64,000 nt of DNA from Isochrysis galbana (taxonomy: Eukaryota > Haptophyta > Isochrysidales > Isochrysidaceae). The notes below the pieces were generated by a model. It made no database searches, was not told where the DNA came from, and worked only from the letters and a program-made list of their open reading frames with translations. The translations under genes and the position numbers were made by a program. Shown piece after piece: positions 10,180 through 20,823 of the stretch. Numbering within the stretch: position 1 is the stretch's first letter; every line of letters begins with the position of its first letter. The stretch lies in contig CM030933.1 in the NCBI GenBank assembly GCA_018136815.1, forward strand, positions 2,425,344 to 2,489,343, given 5' to 3'.

Positions 10180-11390
10180 CCTCCTCTCTTTCTCTTCCTC
10201 TCTCTCTCTCCCGCACCCCCTACGCACGGGCGCTCTCTCTTCCTCTAACTCTCCTCCCCCAGCTATTCTCTCCTTTCTTCTCTCCCCCTTCTCTCCCCCT
10301 TCTCTTGAAGGCCACCCCTAAATTACTTAAAACTTTACCCCTTCTCTCTCTCCCTCTCTCTCCCTCTCTCTCCCCGCCTGCTCTTCTCTCGCGTGTGGCG
10401 CCTTGCCGCGCCACACAGTCACCAGCGGGTTCCCCCCCCTCCCGATATCTTTCTTGCGCTCCCAACAGCAACACTCACCCCATCTACAGCGCCAGAGTTT
10501 TCTTGTTGTGTGAGTATAACATTAGTGCTTAGTGCTGTGAGTCCGTAGCCCTCGACGACAACGGAGCCTCTACCACCTACCCCACGATGGGGGTATGCGC
10601 GGTTGGTGCATGGCTCGTCCGGTGTATGTATGTCGCTAGAGATGAGAGATGCTACCTACGTTTATATAAATATTTTTGAAGGTGCCCGCTACGCTACTAG
10701 CTACTAGCTACTAGCTACTAGCTACTAGTACTAGTTACTCCCACCACTCCGGGATCCCGCTCGCCCGCTCGGCATCGCCTAAGCCCCATGCTCTCACCCC
10801 AGCACCCACTACCCCCCTAAGGGGGGTGGACCCGCGACCCGCGTGCACTACGACGGGCCAGGCGGGGGAGTGTCGCATTCGCGAATCGACACTCGTTAGG
10901 CTTCTCTTCGTCGCTCGGTATTTATCGTTATAATTCTCTGCTTTCTCTCGTTCTCGGTCAAAGGCTTCGCTTGGACGCATGGGATCTTGGGTTGTGGAGC
11001 GCCCTCTCTCTTTCCCTCGAAGAGAAGGGAAGTTTCCCCACCTTTCTTCCTCCTAGGTCCTAGGCGCCTCGCGCCTCCCAAATAGGCTTCATTCGCTATC
11101 TTCCCCGCGTTTCTCTATCTACTTCAGTGATTGCAATCAGGTTTAATTTGCAATCTCTTCGCATCTCCCCCTTAGGCACACCGCACTTCTCTCGTCTTAT
11201 TCGGTAAGTCTTTTGGAATCCTGTGCGGCAGGATTGCCCCTCGTTTCCGTTATGGTGCGATTCCCCTTCCAGACGGGATCGCCGACAGATCGCCTTCTGA
11301 TCGTCGTCCGTCGTCGTCTGGCCGGAGTGTTTGGGTAGCAAGCAAGTGGGCGGTCCGCTAACGATCGCCCACATCGACGATGTCGTCCGG
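10180..11390. other. intergenic, CT-rich then mixed
   Basis: The first 250 bp are CT-rich 5' flank of the kinase gene. The rest is mixed sequence with the heptamer array at 10691-10737. No gene or RNA is recognised. Confidence 0.5.
10691..10737. repeat. CTACTAG heptamer array
   Basis: Five to six tandem copies of CTACTAG, ending CTAGTACTAG. The unit contains CTAG palindromes. Confidence 0.9.
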
Positions 11391-11993
11391 ATGGTTAAGG
11401 ACCGCCTGGGTTCCTCGAAGCCGGCTCCGGACAAGAGCGACAAACCGTCGGCCGCTAATTCCGGAAGCAGCCGCGGCTCCGATAATCGAAATAATCGCAA
11501 TGGAGATCGGTCTCATCAGGGACACACAGACCACACCAGGGAGCCGCCTCCCAAGTTGGAGGGTGGACTCCCACCTCTCGACGACGCACCGCCATCGCAA
11601 AAGAGCCGCCGCTGCGCGCCGCCTGCGGACAACCTCGGCCATCCCGAGGGTGCCAAATGGGATTTGGAGTCGTGGCGTAATGCTAAGACTAAGGTAGATT
11701 TCGACTCGATGTCACGCTACTATGGGCACGCTGACCTGGCTGCTTCATTCGCCAGGGCCCGTCCGACCGACGCGTCTATGAAGGTGCCTCGCACGCAGCG
11801 CCCCACATCTGAGGGCGGCGTATGGACCACAGCCACCGGCTGCGCCTATTGTCTATTGTGCCTTCCGCCCCGCTCCTCCCGATCACGATACGGCTCGTCC
11901 CGACCACCCCGACAATTGGCGATATGGGACGGGCGATGGAGCCCATTCGCCATACTACTGCCAACCGTTTATCCGCTTCCTTTGCGAGGGTGA
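11391..11993 (+). CDS. unassigned ORF, doubtful
   Basis: About 200 codons from an in-frame ATG (MVKDRLGSSKPAPDKSDKPS...). The first two thirds are hydrophilic, rich in Ser/Asn/Arg/Pro, with a plausible segment HPEGAKWDLESWRNAKTKVD. The end (PPRSSRSRYGSSRPPRQ...) looks non-coding. No domain is recognised. It could be a gag-like or disordered-protein fragment, or chance. Confidence 0.25.
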   Translation: MVKDRLGSSKPAPDKSDKPSAANSGSSRGSDNRNNRNGDRSHQGHTDHTREPPPKLEGGLPPLDDAPPSQKSRRCAPPADNLGHPEGAKWDLESWRNAKTKVDFDSMSRYYGHADLAASFARARPTDASMKVPRTQRPTSEGGVWTTATGCAYCLLCLPPRSSRSRYGSSRPPRQLAIWDGRWSPFAILLPTVYPLPLRG

Positions 11994-12518
11994 GCCGGAG
12001 ATCCCCGACGCAGCCATCGTTCTTCGTTCGGCGTTTGTCGGTCTCCACATTCATTCTCTCTCGATTTGCGATTTGCTCGCTCCCGTCACGACGAGGGCTC
12101 TCTTCCGCGTCCGCGCGTTGAGACGCCGCGCGTTCTCTCTCCTTCCCCCCCCCGCGCGGAGGTCCTTCAGCGGCTGGTAGCAATCTAGAAATGTAATTTA
12201 AGCTCGACTGCACCGTGCTCTGCGACGGCGCGACGCGCGCGGCCGAACAGTACTGTGGAATTGATAGCCTTTTGTTTGACGTCTAAAGGGAGAATTTTTC
12301 TCCGCATGGAGGGCTCGAAAATTGGGCAGAAGGGCGAATTTCGAGCTCTAGACCGCCCGTTCTTTTGGCTACTAGTAGATTCAACATGTAATCTAGCCAA
12401 GCACCGGCCTGAAAGCTTCAGGTGTGATGGTTGCGATCGATTTCTGTGGGCAATCGTGTCGTGAATCACGATTGGACACTGGCTGCTTTGCGCTCATCAC
12501 GAGCCAACTTTTAGAATT

Positions 12519-12537
12519 TTTTGGACACACAGATGGC
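12519..12537. repeat. target-site duplication, left
   Basis: TTTTGGACACACAGATGGC, repeated exactly at 13411-13429. Confidence 0.9.
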
Positions 12538-13410
12538 AACTAAGTTTATACTTGGTTCACCCATGGCGGGGCACGAGCCCCCCCCTCTCTCCACTCCTCC
12601 CCCGCCATGGGGGAGGAACCACCCACTCTCCTGGCATGCCTGATGGCTTGCCAGGAGAACACTGCCATGCTGACCCATCCCTCTCCCCACAGGCACGCCT
12701 GATTCGCCCGCCCTGGCCTATCGTGGCCAGCCCATCCCTCTGACCAGCCCCTCCTCCCCCTGGGCCCCCCTGATCAGGACCCCCCAGCCAGCTCCAGTCG
12801 ACTGGCAGGGGCTCGAGAGCCAGCGATGGAGAGGCAGGAGGGGCCAGGGCCATGCCCCAGCCTCACCTGCCCCCTGAGCTGCGCTCCCAGGCCCCTGCTG
12901 GCCTCCTGGGGACCTGAAGAGGGGCCGCAGGCGCGCGCCATGGGCCCCCGCCGCAGGGAAGAGAGGAGGAAAAGGGAAGAGGGAGGGGAGGGGGGAGTGG
13001 CAGCTCTCCCCTCCGGCGTTTACGTGTCTTCTCGCCCCGTTTGGGTAAGAGAAGACGGGGGCGCCAGAACCAGGAGGGAAGGGCCGCGGCTCGCCGCGGC
13101 CACTCGCTCTTGCGAGGAGAGATTAGCGTTTCTGGGCTCCTATTCATGAGTGCCCCCCCCCCCCTGCGTTGTTTTTACCCGAAAGGGGTTTTCCCCCAGC
13201 GTGGACTCGAGGAGAGGACGTGCTGGGGTGCGCGGGGTCGGTGCGTGCACTGGGGGGAGGACGAATATCGGGGGGAGGGGGCGGTGCCCCCTCCCCCCGG
13301 TAGCACTCGGACACCTGGCTCGTCAGGCATGGCGGGATTCCGGGACGGAAAAGTTGTGTCCAATTAGCTAGTGGGGTTGGCTAGGATATAACATTAATTA
13401 TTTTATTTTA
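12538..13410 (+). mobile_element. hairpin-headed retroelement, copy 1, 19-bp TSD
   Basis: An 873-bp insertion with an exact 19-bp target-site duplication, TTTTGGACACACAGATGGC, at 12519-12537 and 13411-13429. It starts with the near-palindrome AACTAAGTTTATACTTGGTT. Next comes a long inverted repeat (CCCATGGCGGGG ... CCCCGCCATGGG), then a perfect nine-base-pair stem CTCCTGGCA ... TGCCAGGAG around 12631-12660. The plus-strand 3' end is a (TTTTA)n tract. Copies 2 and 3 lie at 21953 and 49977. I see no coding frame conserved between copies, so it is probably non-autonomous. Confidence 0.75.
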
Positions 13411-13429
13411 TTTTGGACACACAGATGGC
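13411..13429. repeat. target-site duplication, right
   Basis: Exact copy of 12519-12537, directly after the (TTTTA)n 3' tract of the element. Confidence 0.9.
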
Positions 13430-14259
13430 CTCCAAGGCCATTCACGTTCGGAGACACACAGGTCGTGCCCGCCAAGCACGGGCCAGTCAATAGTTCGCCC
13501 GTTTCTATAGCACAACATCCCAACATGGAGCACAAAAAGTAGTTTTGTTTTCGCGTTGACGTGCTGAATTGACGGACAGCCTCGTGTTTTCGAGCGTCTC
13601 ACGTTCGATTTCGAGGGACACCCCCTCCTTTTCGCTCGATGGTTCGACAGTCTCATATGGTAAGACTGGTTGGCTACCGAAATATTGTCATTTGGGCATG
13701 CTGGTGGTCATGTACTGTGCTCATATGTGTCTTGGACTGGTGAAATGAAGCCTAAAATAAGAATTACTATGGTTATAATTTGGCAAAACTATAATCAATT
13801 TGATCTTTTTCTCCTGCGGCGGCGCGCGATGGCGGCCGCAGCGATGGTCGCTGGCCTCGCCAGTGGCCTCGCACGCGGCCTGTGGCCGCTCTGGCGAGGG
13901 TCTGCGCGGCCAGGAGGCCAGCAGGCACCCCCTCCCACCATACTGAGGCGGTGCCGCGCGTGATGGGCCAGCCCATCATGCGCAGCACCGTCATTTTGAC
14001 GGCTCGCGGCCAGCCGCGCACTGCACGCGCGCGAGAGGCTGGCAGCAGATGCCAGCAGGGGTGAGGTGGGGGGCGCAGGCGGCGCCGTGCGATCGCGCAG
14101 GGCTCTGTGCTCTGTGCTGCCTGTCCTGGGGTAACCGTGCCCGGGGAACGCAGGCGCGCGTCGCACAGCGCGACCTGTGGTGCACTTTTGTGGTCGACGT
14201 CAATTTCGCACGAGCGCGAAAACGTTTTTGGGTCTGTGTGTCGAATGGCGTCGAAAATG
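13430..14259. other. intergenic, no gene seen
   Basis: Mixed-composition DNA with short GC-rich inverted sequences (for example GGCCTCGCCAGTGGCCTCGC near 13853). No reading frame with coding character and no RNA gene are recognised. Confidence 0.5.
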
Positions 14260-14275
14260 TGCATATTTCTTATAA

Positions 14276-15410
14276 ATTTTTAACAAATTTTTATGGGTCG
14301 CGGCGCGGCAAAGGAACGGAACTAGCGCTAACTCAAGACAGGACTCCCTGCCGCGGCAAGCGCAAGCACCCTTCCCCCTTATGCCACCCAGCTCTTCACT
14401 AGCTTTCTACCTGCGCTAGCTGGAGCGCCCCTCCCTCCACACTCAAACAGCCCCCCACGCCAGGATCCTGTTTTGGTCTCGCAGGCAAGGGGGCCTAATG
14501 GGAGGGAGAGGAGCAACTCCTCAGAGAGGAGCTGTGGGGAAGGAGATGTCTGAGTGGGGGCGCTATACCCTTGCGCTAGGCATGGGCAGCGACGCCGCCT
14601 CAAGACATATCCTCCCTCTTGTCTTAAGTCGAAATTTTTGGTGCTTGAAACAGATGAGGGCGAGGGGGGTTGTGCTTCTTGGGTTGCTTGTAGTTCCAAG
14701 AGGGAGTGGGAGAGGGAGTGAAGTGTTGGAAGAGGGCCCAAGGCAGGGCACTGAGTTGTAGGTGATTGTGGCCCACAAGAGTGGGGTGAAAACGAGAGGT
14801 GTATCAACATGAGTCTTGAGTTGAAATTTTTGGTGCTTTGAACAGAGGGCGAGGGGGGTCGTGCTACTTGGGTTGGTTGTAGAGGGAAGGGAGAGTGGGA
14901 GAGGGAGTCAAGTGTTGAAGGAGTGCCCAAGGCAGGGCACTGAGTTGTAGGTTCTTGTGGCCCAAAGGAGCGGGGTGAAAACGAGAAGTGACTCAACATG
15001 GAAAACAGAGGCTTAGGGTGCTCTCCGTAGGAGATTGATGGTTGTGAAGTGCCCTCCCATGTTGGGTGCACTGATGGTAGAGGTTTCCACCATGGGGAGG
15101 GCAGCTGAGCTGCCCTCCCACATGAGGTGCTCTTGGGGTGGGAGGGTTTCCCACTGTTGGAGGGGGTCTCCAAGACCCCCTGCATGCTACGCAGAGCCAT
15201 GGTGGCAACCTGTTCGGTGCCAGTGCTCGCCACCCTGCGCGCTTGCGCGGGTGTGGTTTGGATGGGCTGGATGGGCTTTGAGAGGGCTTTCTGACGAGCC
15301 GCCTCGGGCGGCGTGGGGCGTCCCAGGTGGGGCGCGGTGGCGAGGGTCGCCTGGGGCTCGGGAGCGGTCGCGGCACGCTCCATAGGTCAAACTATAACAA
15401 TAGTTTTTCA
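14276..15410 (-). mobile_element. LINE-derived short element, 16-bp TSD
   Basis: A 1,135-bp insertion flanked by exact TSDs TGCATATTTCTTATAA (14260-14275 and 15411-15426). On the minus strand it begins GAAAAACTATTGTTATAG and reaches ATGGAGCG, the same 5' end as the LINE at 35224-38805. It then diverges. It holds an internal tandem duplication of about 180 bp (14625-14810 and 14811-14998) and ends in an A/T-rich 3' terminus. A second partial copy lies at 27365-27572, about 95 percent identical over 110 bp. It lacks reverse transcriptase and must depend on another element for mobility. Confidence 0.8.
14379..15383 (-). CDS. element ORF1-like protein, 334 aa
   Basis: An uninterrupted frame from the ATG at 15383. 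Its first ~50 residues (MERAATAPEPQATLATAPHL, GRPTPPEAARQ) align with ORF1 of the LINE at 38780 (MERAPTAPTSQPPAATTPH, GRPKPPEPKR). The body is Ser/Pro-rich with two ~60-residue internal repeats (motifs SPRSFGPQEPTTQCPALG and SPHSCGPQSPTTQCPALG), which reflect the DNA duplication. There is no CCCH or cysteine cluster and no enzymatic domain. It may be an expressed protein of the element or a fortuitous open frame. The copy at 27.4 kb keeps the same frame open over the conserved part. Confidence 0.5.
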   Translation of the reverse strand: MERAATAPEPQATLATAPHLGRPTPPEAARQKALSKPIQPIQTTPAQARRVASTGTEQVATMALRSMQGVLETPSNSGKPSHPKSTSCGRAAQLPSPWWKPLPSVHPTWEGTSQPSISYGEHPKPLFSMLSHFSFSPRSFGPQEPTTQCPALGTPSTLDSLSHSPFPLQPTQVARPPSPSVQSTKNFNSRLMLIHLSFSPHSCGPQSPTTQCPALGPLPTLHSLSHSLLELQATQEAQPPSPSSVSSTKNFDLRQEGGYVLRRRRCPCLAQGYSAPTQTSPSPQLLSEELLLSLPLGPLACETKTGSWRGGLFECGGRGAPASAGRKLVKSWVA

Positions 15411-15554
15411 TGCATATTTCTTATAAGATTCTGCCTAATATACCCATTTCCAGGGTAATTCCCTAAAAATCGCGTGATAAAACCTCAATCTTGACTTGGT
15501 GAATTTTTACCCTTAGAAGTTAAAAGGCGTGTTTGACCGCCCTACCTTTGTGAG

Positions 15555-15640
15555 AGCGAGCACACCCTGGCAGCTTAGTGTGGTAATTCGTGGTTACCTT
15601 ACGTTGGGAGTCCCGGTTCGACTCCGGACGGCCGCATACG
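15555..15640 (+). ncRNA. tRNA-like sequence, probable SINE head
   Basis: It contains a good B box (GGTTCGACTCC within CCCGGTTCGACTCCGG, 15610-15625) preceded at proper distance by an A-box-like GGCAGCTTAGTGTGGTAA (15567-15585). The anticodon arm does not fold well and there is no clean acceptor stem. I therefore read it as a tRNA-derived SINE head or decayed tRNA rather than a functional tRNA. A/T-rich runs (TATATTTTTTTATATTTTTTT) follow at about 15685. Confidence 0.45.
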
Positions 15641-15724
15641 GGCAAAGCGCCGGAGGCGGCCCATGGTTCCTTTCACCTTCTTTTATATTTTTTTATATTT
15701 TTTTACATCGCTCACTATTTGCTG

Positions 15725-15805
15725 GGAACTGGCGAGCTGGCGCCAGTTGCCAGTTGAGATGGAACTGGCACTGGCGCCAAACACTGGTGCCAGTACTGTT
15801 GCCCC
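15725..15805. repeat. cluster of overlapping TGGCGCCA palindromes
   Basis: Within 80 bp the sequence alternates AACTGGC, CTGGCGCCAG, TTGCCAGTT, AACTGGCACTGGCGCCA and ACTGGTGCCAGT. Several registers of hairpin are possible. Confidence 0.7.
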
Positions 15806-16569
15806 AACACAGCCTCTCCCCTCTCCCGCGCGACGATTCTAATAGTAAAAGGAGTCGTAGTGATGGATCAGCCCCTTTAAGATTAGTGCGGATACTTTTG
15901 CTTGATATTTGGGTCCTATTTTGTGGACATTTCTGCCCACCCCTAGCCCCTAGGCGTAGAGCGGCGTGCGAGACCTTTGACGAGGTCGGGGCGTCTTTGT
16001 CTTTGGTCGTTGGCCAGCGGGAGAGGCGCTGGGGTTGGGGTCCTTGAGGGCACACGGTTGATGGCGCGAAAGGCTCGTACGGCGGCTGTGTGAGTGTGCG
16101 ACTCACCGACTCATTCGACCTAGCAAAGAGCCAGATTCCTCGAGGTTCGTCAGCGTAAAAGGGAAGTTCGTCCGGCGGAAGGGAGGGAACCCAGTGTGGA
16201 TTCAAACTCACGACTCGCGAGAACGGCGAACTAGGGAGATCCTCATCTCCCGCTGTGTTTCACTACGTACCGTTTGAGGGTCAGAGTCGAACGTAACGGT
16301 CACAGCCTCGGTCGAAGCACAATTTGTGCTGATGAGTGATGAGTTGCACCGCTATGATTGTAACCGCTACTCTCTGAGACTCTTAGTCTCCGAGGAGAGG
16401 GAGGAGGGAGAGAAGAGATTTAGCTCAGAGGGAAGAGAGAAGAGCAGAAGAAGAGAGACAAGAGAAGATCCAAGACTTGCAGTGAGAGAGATGAGAGAAG
16501 AGCAGCGTGAGAGAAGAGGCAGCTGGAGACCCGGGCGCAGGGGTGCTCTCACTGTAGCGGAGCAGAGCC

Positions 16570-18069
16570 ATGATGATGCATCTCGACCGCAACGGGGGCC
16601 GGAAAAGCAGCCGCAACCCCACTCGGGGCTGGGAAGAGGCAGCATCGTCCCGCTCATTCGCCACCCTCGACGCCGACGTACTCTCCAGACAGGACTCCTC
16701 GGTCTTGCCCCAGAGGCTAAGAGACTCTCTCCTTTCCGCCAGCGGCGCTACAGCTCAGCTGGGCACTGACGACTTATACGAGGCGGTGAAGAGGGAAGCA
16801 TGCTTCAAGCCAGCCGGAAGCACACATGACACGCCCATTTCCGCTTCACTATTTCAGCCGCAGCGCAAGCAGACGTTTCTCATCGTCCACGAGCATGAAG
16901 TCCTTCTTGGTCAGCTCCGCCGTGCCATTGACATGGAGGACAACACGACCCTCGCACCTGCTTTGCTTGCGGAAGCACGCCCCGACTCGAATCCCCACCG
17001 AGCATGTTCATATCTCTGCAACGCAACTCGTACCCGGCCGATCCTTTTTCCCGGTGGTGAACGCAACGGCACTTCCGCCAACCCTGGGGATGATGGTGAG
17101 ATGCGAGTCCTTGCAGTGTTCGTCACTGAAGTCAAGACAAAGATGAAAAGCAAACGGAAGGCTGTCAACGCCCTTCCCCACGGGCATACTGAAAAGAGGC
17201 TTGCAGAAAGTCGCTGTCATTCCGAACTCGACGCCTCAACCGATGAGCCAGCTGCCAAGGCGATCCGCGTCTCACGGCTGGGCCACCCGACATTCTGCTC
17301 AAAGTCAGCATCCAACGCCGACTATGCCCCTACATCAGCCAAGAGTACTTCTCCACCAATCGATTTGCCCACCACGTATCCCTCTGACTCGCCACATTGG
17401 ATGCTCCCCGAGCTGGCTTCACCGCTGGCTCCGGCCGCCGCATGTCTCTCAAGCGGCAACGTAGAGGGATATATAATGGCAAAGAATTTGCTTGGTGACC
17501 CTGGCGACGCTCTCGAGCGCAAGGTATTCGAAATGTTGCAGAAGCCAACAGGTGACGATGCTCGCGAGCGCAAGGCACGCGAGGTGTGGGAGAAGCTCCT
17601 AGGGTCGCTCCCATCAAAGAAATGCCGAAAGGCATGGCTGCCCGACTCAGACCTGTTCTACAATGCTGTCGATCATGGTATCCTGCACGAGACCAAGATT
17701 CAACTCGAGCAAGAGTTCGCAATATGCTCCGTGGAGCGACGGCGTGGTGGTGGGCGGCAAATGTGCGAAACTTTCGTGTCCACACTCCGTCAGGTGGGAA
17801 GCTCATTTTTGATGCATATATCAGCTGAATCAAAGCCTTCACTCGCGCAGCAAGCCTCGCGACCATTGGCGCTCGATGACAATATTGATATTGCTTCTGC
17901 CTGTACCTCGGCGGTATTCAAGACGTCAGAGAATGCCCAGCAAGGCAGCGTCTCAGTGTCGACATCTCCAAAAGAACAAGGAGCAGTGTCCGGAATGCAG
18001 CCACCGCTCGAATTCAATTGGGACGAGTTGGAGAATGAGCTTTTTGATGCACTCGTGGCGACGCCATGA
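16570..18069 (+). CDS. unassigned 499-aa protein
   Basis: A single uninterrupted frame from ATG 16570 to TGA 18069, preceded by a purine-rich leader (16390-16520). Composition is that of a real, largely disordered soluble protein. The middle has a lysine-rich, nuclear-signal-like stretch (KTKMKSKRKAVN, residues about 188-200). There is a conserved-looking block around residues 305-400 (EGYIMAKNLLGDPGDALERK; KVFEMLQKPTGDDARERKAR; EVWEKLLGSLPSKKCRKAW). The C-terminus is acidic and aromatic (LEFNWDELENELFDALV), like a transactivation motif. These features hint at a nuclear regulatory protein. No named domain is recognised and no intron is evident. Confidence 0.65.
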   Translation: MMMHLDRNGGRKSSRNPTRGWEEAASSRSFATLDADVLSRQDSSVLPQRLRDSLLSASGATAQLGTDDLYEAVKREACFKPAGSTHDTPISASLFQPQRKQTFLIVHEHEVLLGQLRRAIDMEDNTTLAPALLAEARPDSNPHRACSYLCNATRTRPILFPGGERNGTSANPGDDGEMRVLAVFVTEVKTKMKSKRKAVNALPHGHTEKRLAESRCHSELDASTDEPAAKAIRVSRLGHPTFCSKSASNADYAPTSAKSTSPPIDLPTTYPSDSPHWMLPELASPLAPAAACLSSGNVEGYIMAKNLLGDPGDALERKVFEMLQKPTGDDARERKAREVWEKLLGSLPSKKCRKAWLPDSDLFYNAVDHGILHETKIQLEQEFAICSVERRRGGGRQMCETFVSTLRQVGSSFLMHISAESKPSLAQQASRPLALDDNIDIASACTSAVFKTSENAQQGSVSVSTSPKEQGAVSGMQPPLEFNWDELENELFDALVATP

Positions 18070-20823
18070 GGCGCACAGCCTTGAAGAGATTGAGTTGAGC
18101 ATCATACCGCTCTCACGCTGATTGCTTCCTTCGGTTGAAATAACGCTACTATGCCTTCACAACAGTGACGCTCCGGGACATGCAGCGTTCTTTGCTCTGC
18201 AGGCTGTACTCATCCAAAGGCCGTGCATGGCCAGACAACCCTCTTATCCACCCTTCCGCCTTCCGCGCTCTCCCGCTTTCTTCCCTCGTGCATCGACCTG
18301 TTGTTGCCACGTAGGTGTACTTGCTTGCCCCAGAGCTATTTCTATTGGGACAACGGCCGCAAAGAATAAGCGCCTTGAATGTGGCATTGATGAAGAGTCA
18401 CTCTCATGGCCGATTTCTCATTCCGATTTCTCATTTTGTCATTTTGCCATGACAAGCGATTGGATGCAAATCAAGGTCGAGGAGTTCTCTCCAGCCGGTG
18501 GCGCTCCTCATGATTTTGGTGTTCTATTCTCCACTTCAGCTGTTCCGCAACACCAAGCGAAACAACAAGCGAACGATCGCAGATCAATGCCGATGTGTTC
18601 GTTTTGCTCGCTTGCGTCCTTCATGAACAATTCCACGTCCGGCGCATGGCGGCGCGATTGCCAGGTCTATATCAATGCGGTCCCGCCTCGAAGCGCGAAG
18701 GAAGATGGTTCTACAGCTCGAAGTCCTCTGATCGATGGTGGCATCGTTATTTTGTAGTGCACCTGCTCTTTTTGCTTTTGAATTTCTGATTTTAGCGGGA
18801 GATTATTCGCTTCTCCCTTGCTCGGTCCTCGTCGTGGCCTGCAATAGGTCACCGACAAACATTTTGCAAGTTTGGATGTTTGAATCTTCATTTCCAATGT
18901 TTCTAGTACAAGCTGAAAATCTTGAGACCCTGCCCGCTAGGCTGTGTGCGGAAGAATGTGTGTACCCCTATCTACTATCTGCCACCTATGTCTAACTCCC
19001 CTGCTTCTGTTCCTGGCGACCTGTTGCGGCTAACCCTGGGACAAGAGAAGCGGGGGACGGTAGACGGTTGCACGAGAGCGAAGTGAGGCGGCCGACAAGT
19101 TGAGCGTAGCCAGGCAGGGAGGGGCGGGCGCCCAAAAATGTTTTTTATGCACGCATGCGGGCTTCACCAAATAAGAATCCTCGAGGGGCGGGCGCCCAAA
19201 GTGCGCACGTGCGCCAATTCACTCATGACATGCTCTCGTGCTGGTGGTGTCGATAACGAGGCGAAACTGCCGTCGGTAGAGGACAGAGGACATGCCGAGG
19301 GTCGAAGAGTTGGTAGCTGACGCGGACAAGAGGTCCATATCCATGTCAGCGGGAGTCGGCTTTGCAGAGGTGAGCATGGGATCGGTCTGGTTCGAGTCTT
19401 ACGAGGTGAATGGATGCAAGACAAGATGATGGTATAGGCGAGACGAGTCAAGTATGTGGATGGGGAGTGCAAGTGAGCGAGCGCGAGTTGAGAGGACCGG
19501 GCGAAAGCACAAAACTGAAGTTTCCGAGATAGTGGGGCCATTGCACTCACGGTGCTGCTTGCCGACGTTGTCATTGCTCCTTACCGCAGTCCCTTTCGGC
19601 TTCTCCCCTTCCTTCATTTAGCTTCAATTTCCTTCCGGGGTTGGGAGCCGCGTGCGCTAGAACGGGCCTGGCTGAGTGAGGGGCGGTGGGCTGGGGCAGG
19701 GCTGTTGGTTGTCTTCTTGTTGACTGACGTAAACAGCCATGGGAATTACTCATCCCGTCACGGGGGTTGTCAAACGCCCGCTCACTTTATGTCCGCTTTC
19801 TTGTGGCGTTTGTTGCCTGCGCGTGGCATGGCCTTGCTGTCAGGGGTCCTAAGTACTCACTCTCCACTCGTTCGCTCACTCGCATCCTTGACAGTCTATC
19901 AACTCTCCACCGCCCCAGCCACAGCCGCCCTAGCCCTTCTATACTCGTCCTTTCCTCTCGTCTCGCCTAGATATCGTCCTCCTTGCCGTCTTCGCCTCTT
20001 CCCAAGTCGGTCTTCCCACTTTCCTCAAGTGACGGGCCAGGGCCCGTCAGCCTCTCTGAAGTTCCTCCCGCTACCGCGCCTACCGCCGCCGATTCGGCCC
20101 CCTCCTCATCGCCCTCAAATGTCCTCAAGACCAAGCATGTTTCGTCAGTATCTTGCTTGCATTCCGCGTGGCGATATCTGATTTGGCGCTGCACGTGCAC
20201 CTCGTTGGCCTCGGCTTGGTGGACTCGCAATATGATACAAACACTATAATGAGCGCTTTGCACTTTTCAGCATAGACGCAGAGCGCGGGCGGAGCTTTGT
20301 TTGTCGAGAGTTGAGAGGCCCCACCAAAGCTTGTTTGTGGGATGGAATGGTTGCCCTCTCTCCGATGGGGCTCTGCGCCATCCCATCGCGGGCGGTCCGC
20401 ATGCCTTTCCATCTCCAAGGACGTGCGTCACCCATAGCTCGAATGACTTTTGACCCAACGTCTACGACATGATTTGTGCCGATGCGAGTGGCACGTCTTG
20501 GTGGAGTTTCGGGTATGGCCAAATGCTTCCCATCCGCAGGAGCAAATGCGGCCGAGTTGCATACCACACGTACAAATATCTCAGACGACCGCTCAATATA
20601 AGATCTCATATCTCTGAACTGCTCTTCCTCCCTTTGCTTCCCTGCCATTCTCTCTCCTGGTCGCCCTCCTCACCATCTATCTAGGTCACCATCACCGGTT
20701 CTATCCTCATCACACTGTCACCAGTCACTATTTTGGCTGCCAGTAACACAAATAGTGCCATGTCACTAGTGTGACGGCAATCATGTCTTTGATTGTCTCA
20801 TTTGGGATGCATTCATTCGAACA
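18070..20823. other. intergenic with dispersed repeat
   Basis: No convincing gene. Frames of 70-210 codons exist but begin with non-ATG codons and lack coherent composition. The stretch around 19960-20130 is a copy of a dispersed repeat also found inverted at 26200-26460. It carries a GACGGGC...GCCCGTC hairpin. Confidence 0.5.
19960..20135 (+). repeat. dispersed hairpin repeat, copy 1
   Basis: The hairpin TGACGGGCCAGGGCCCGTCA (20030-20049) and the following 80 bp (CGTCAGCCTCTCTGAAGT..., CCTCATCGCCCTCAA) align with the minus strand at about 26350-26250. A peptide motif SS(S/T)DG...PVS is kept in both, so the repeat may derive from coding DNA. Confidence 0.55.

Noticed and set aside
12625-12665. 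Hammerhead-like CTGATG between paired arms in the hairpin-headed elements
   Set aside because: The core needs CUGANGA and a downstream GAAA in position; here CTGATGGC is just the loop of a simple stem.
16190-16300. tRNA gene on the minus strand (GAGTTTGAATCC, GTTCGACTC)
   Set aside because: B-box-like strings only; no matching A box, acceptor stem or anticodon arm at the right spacing.
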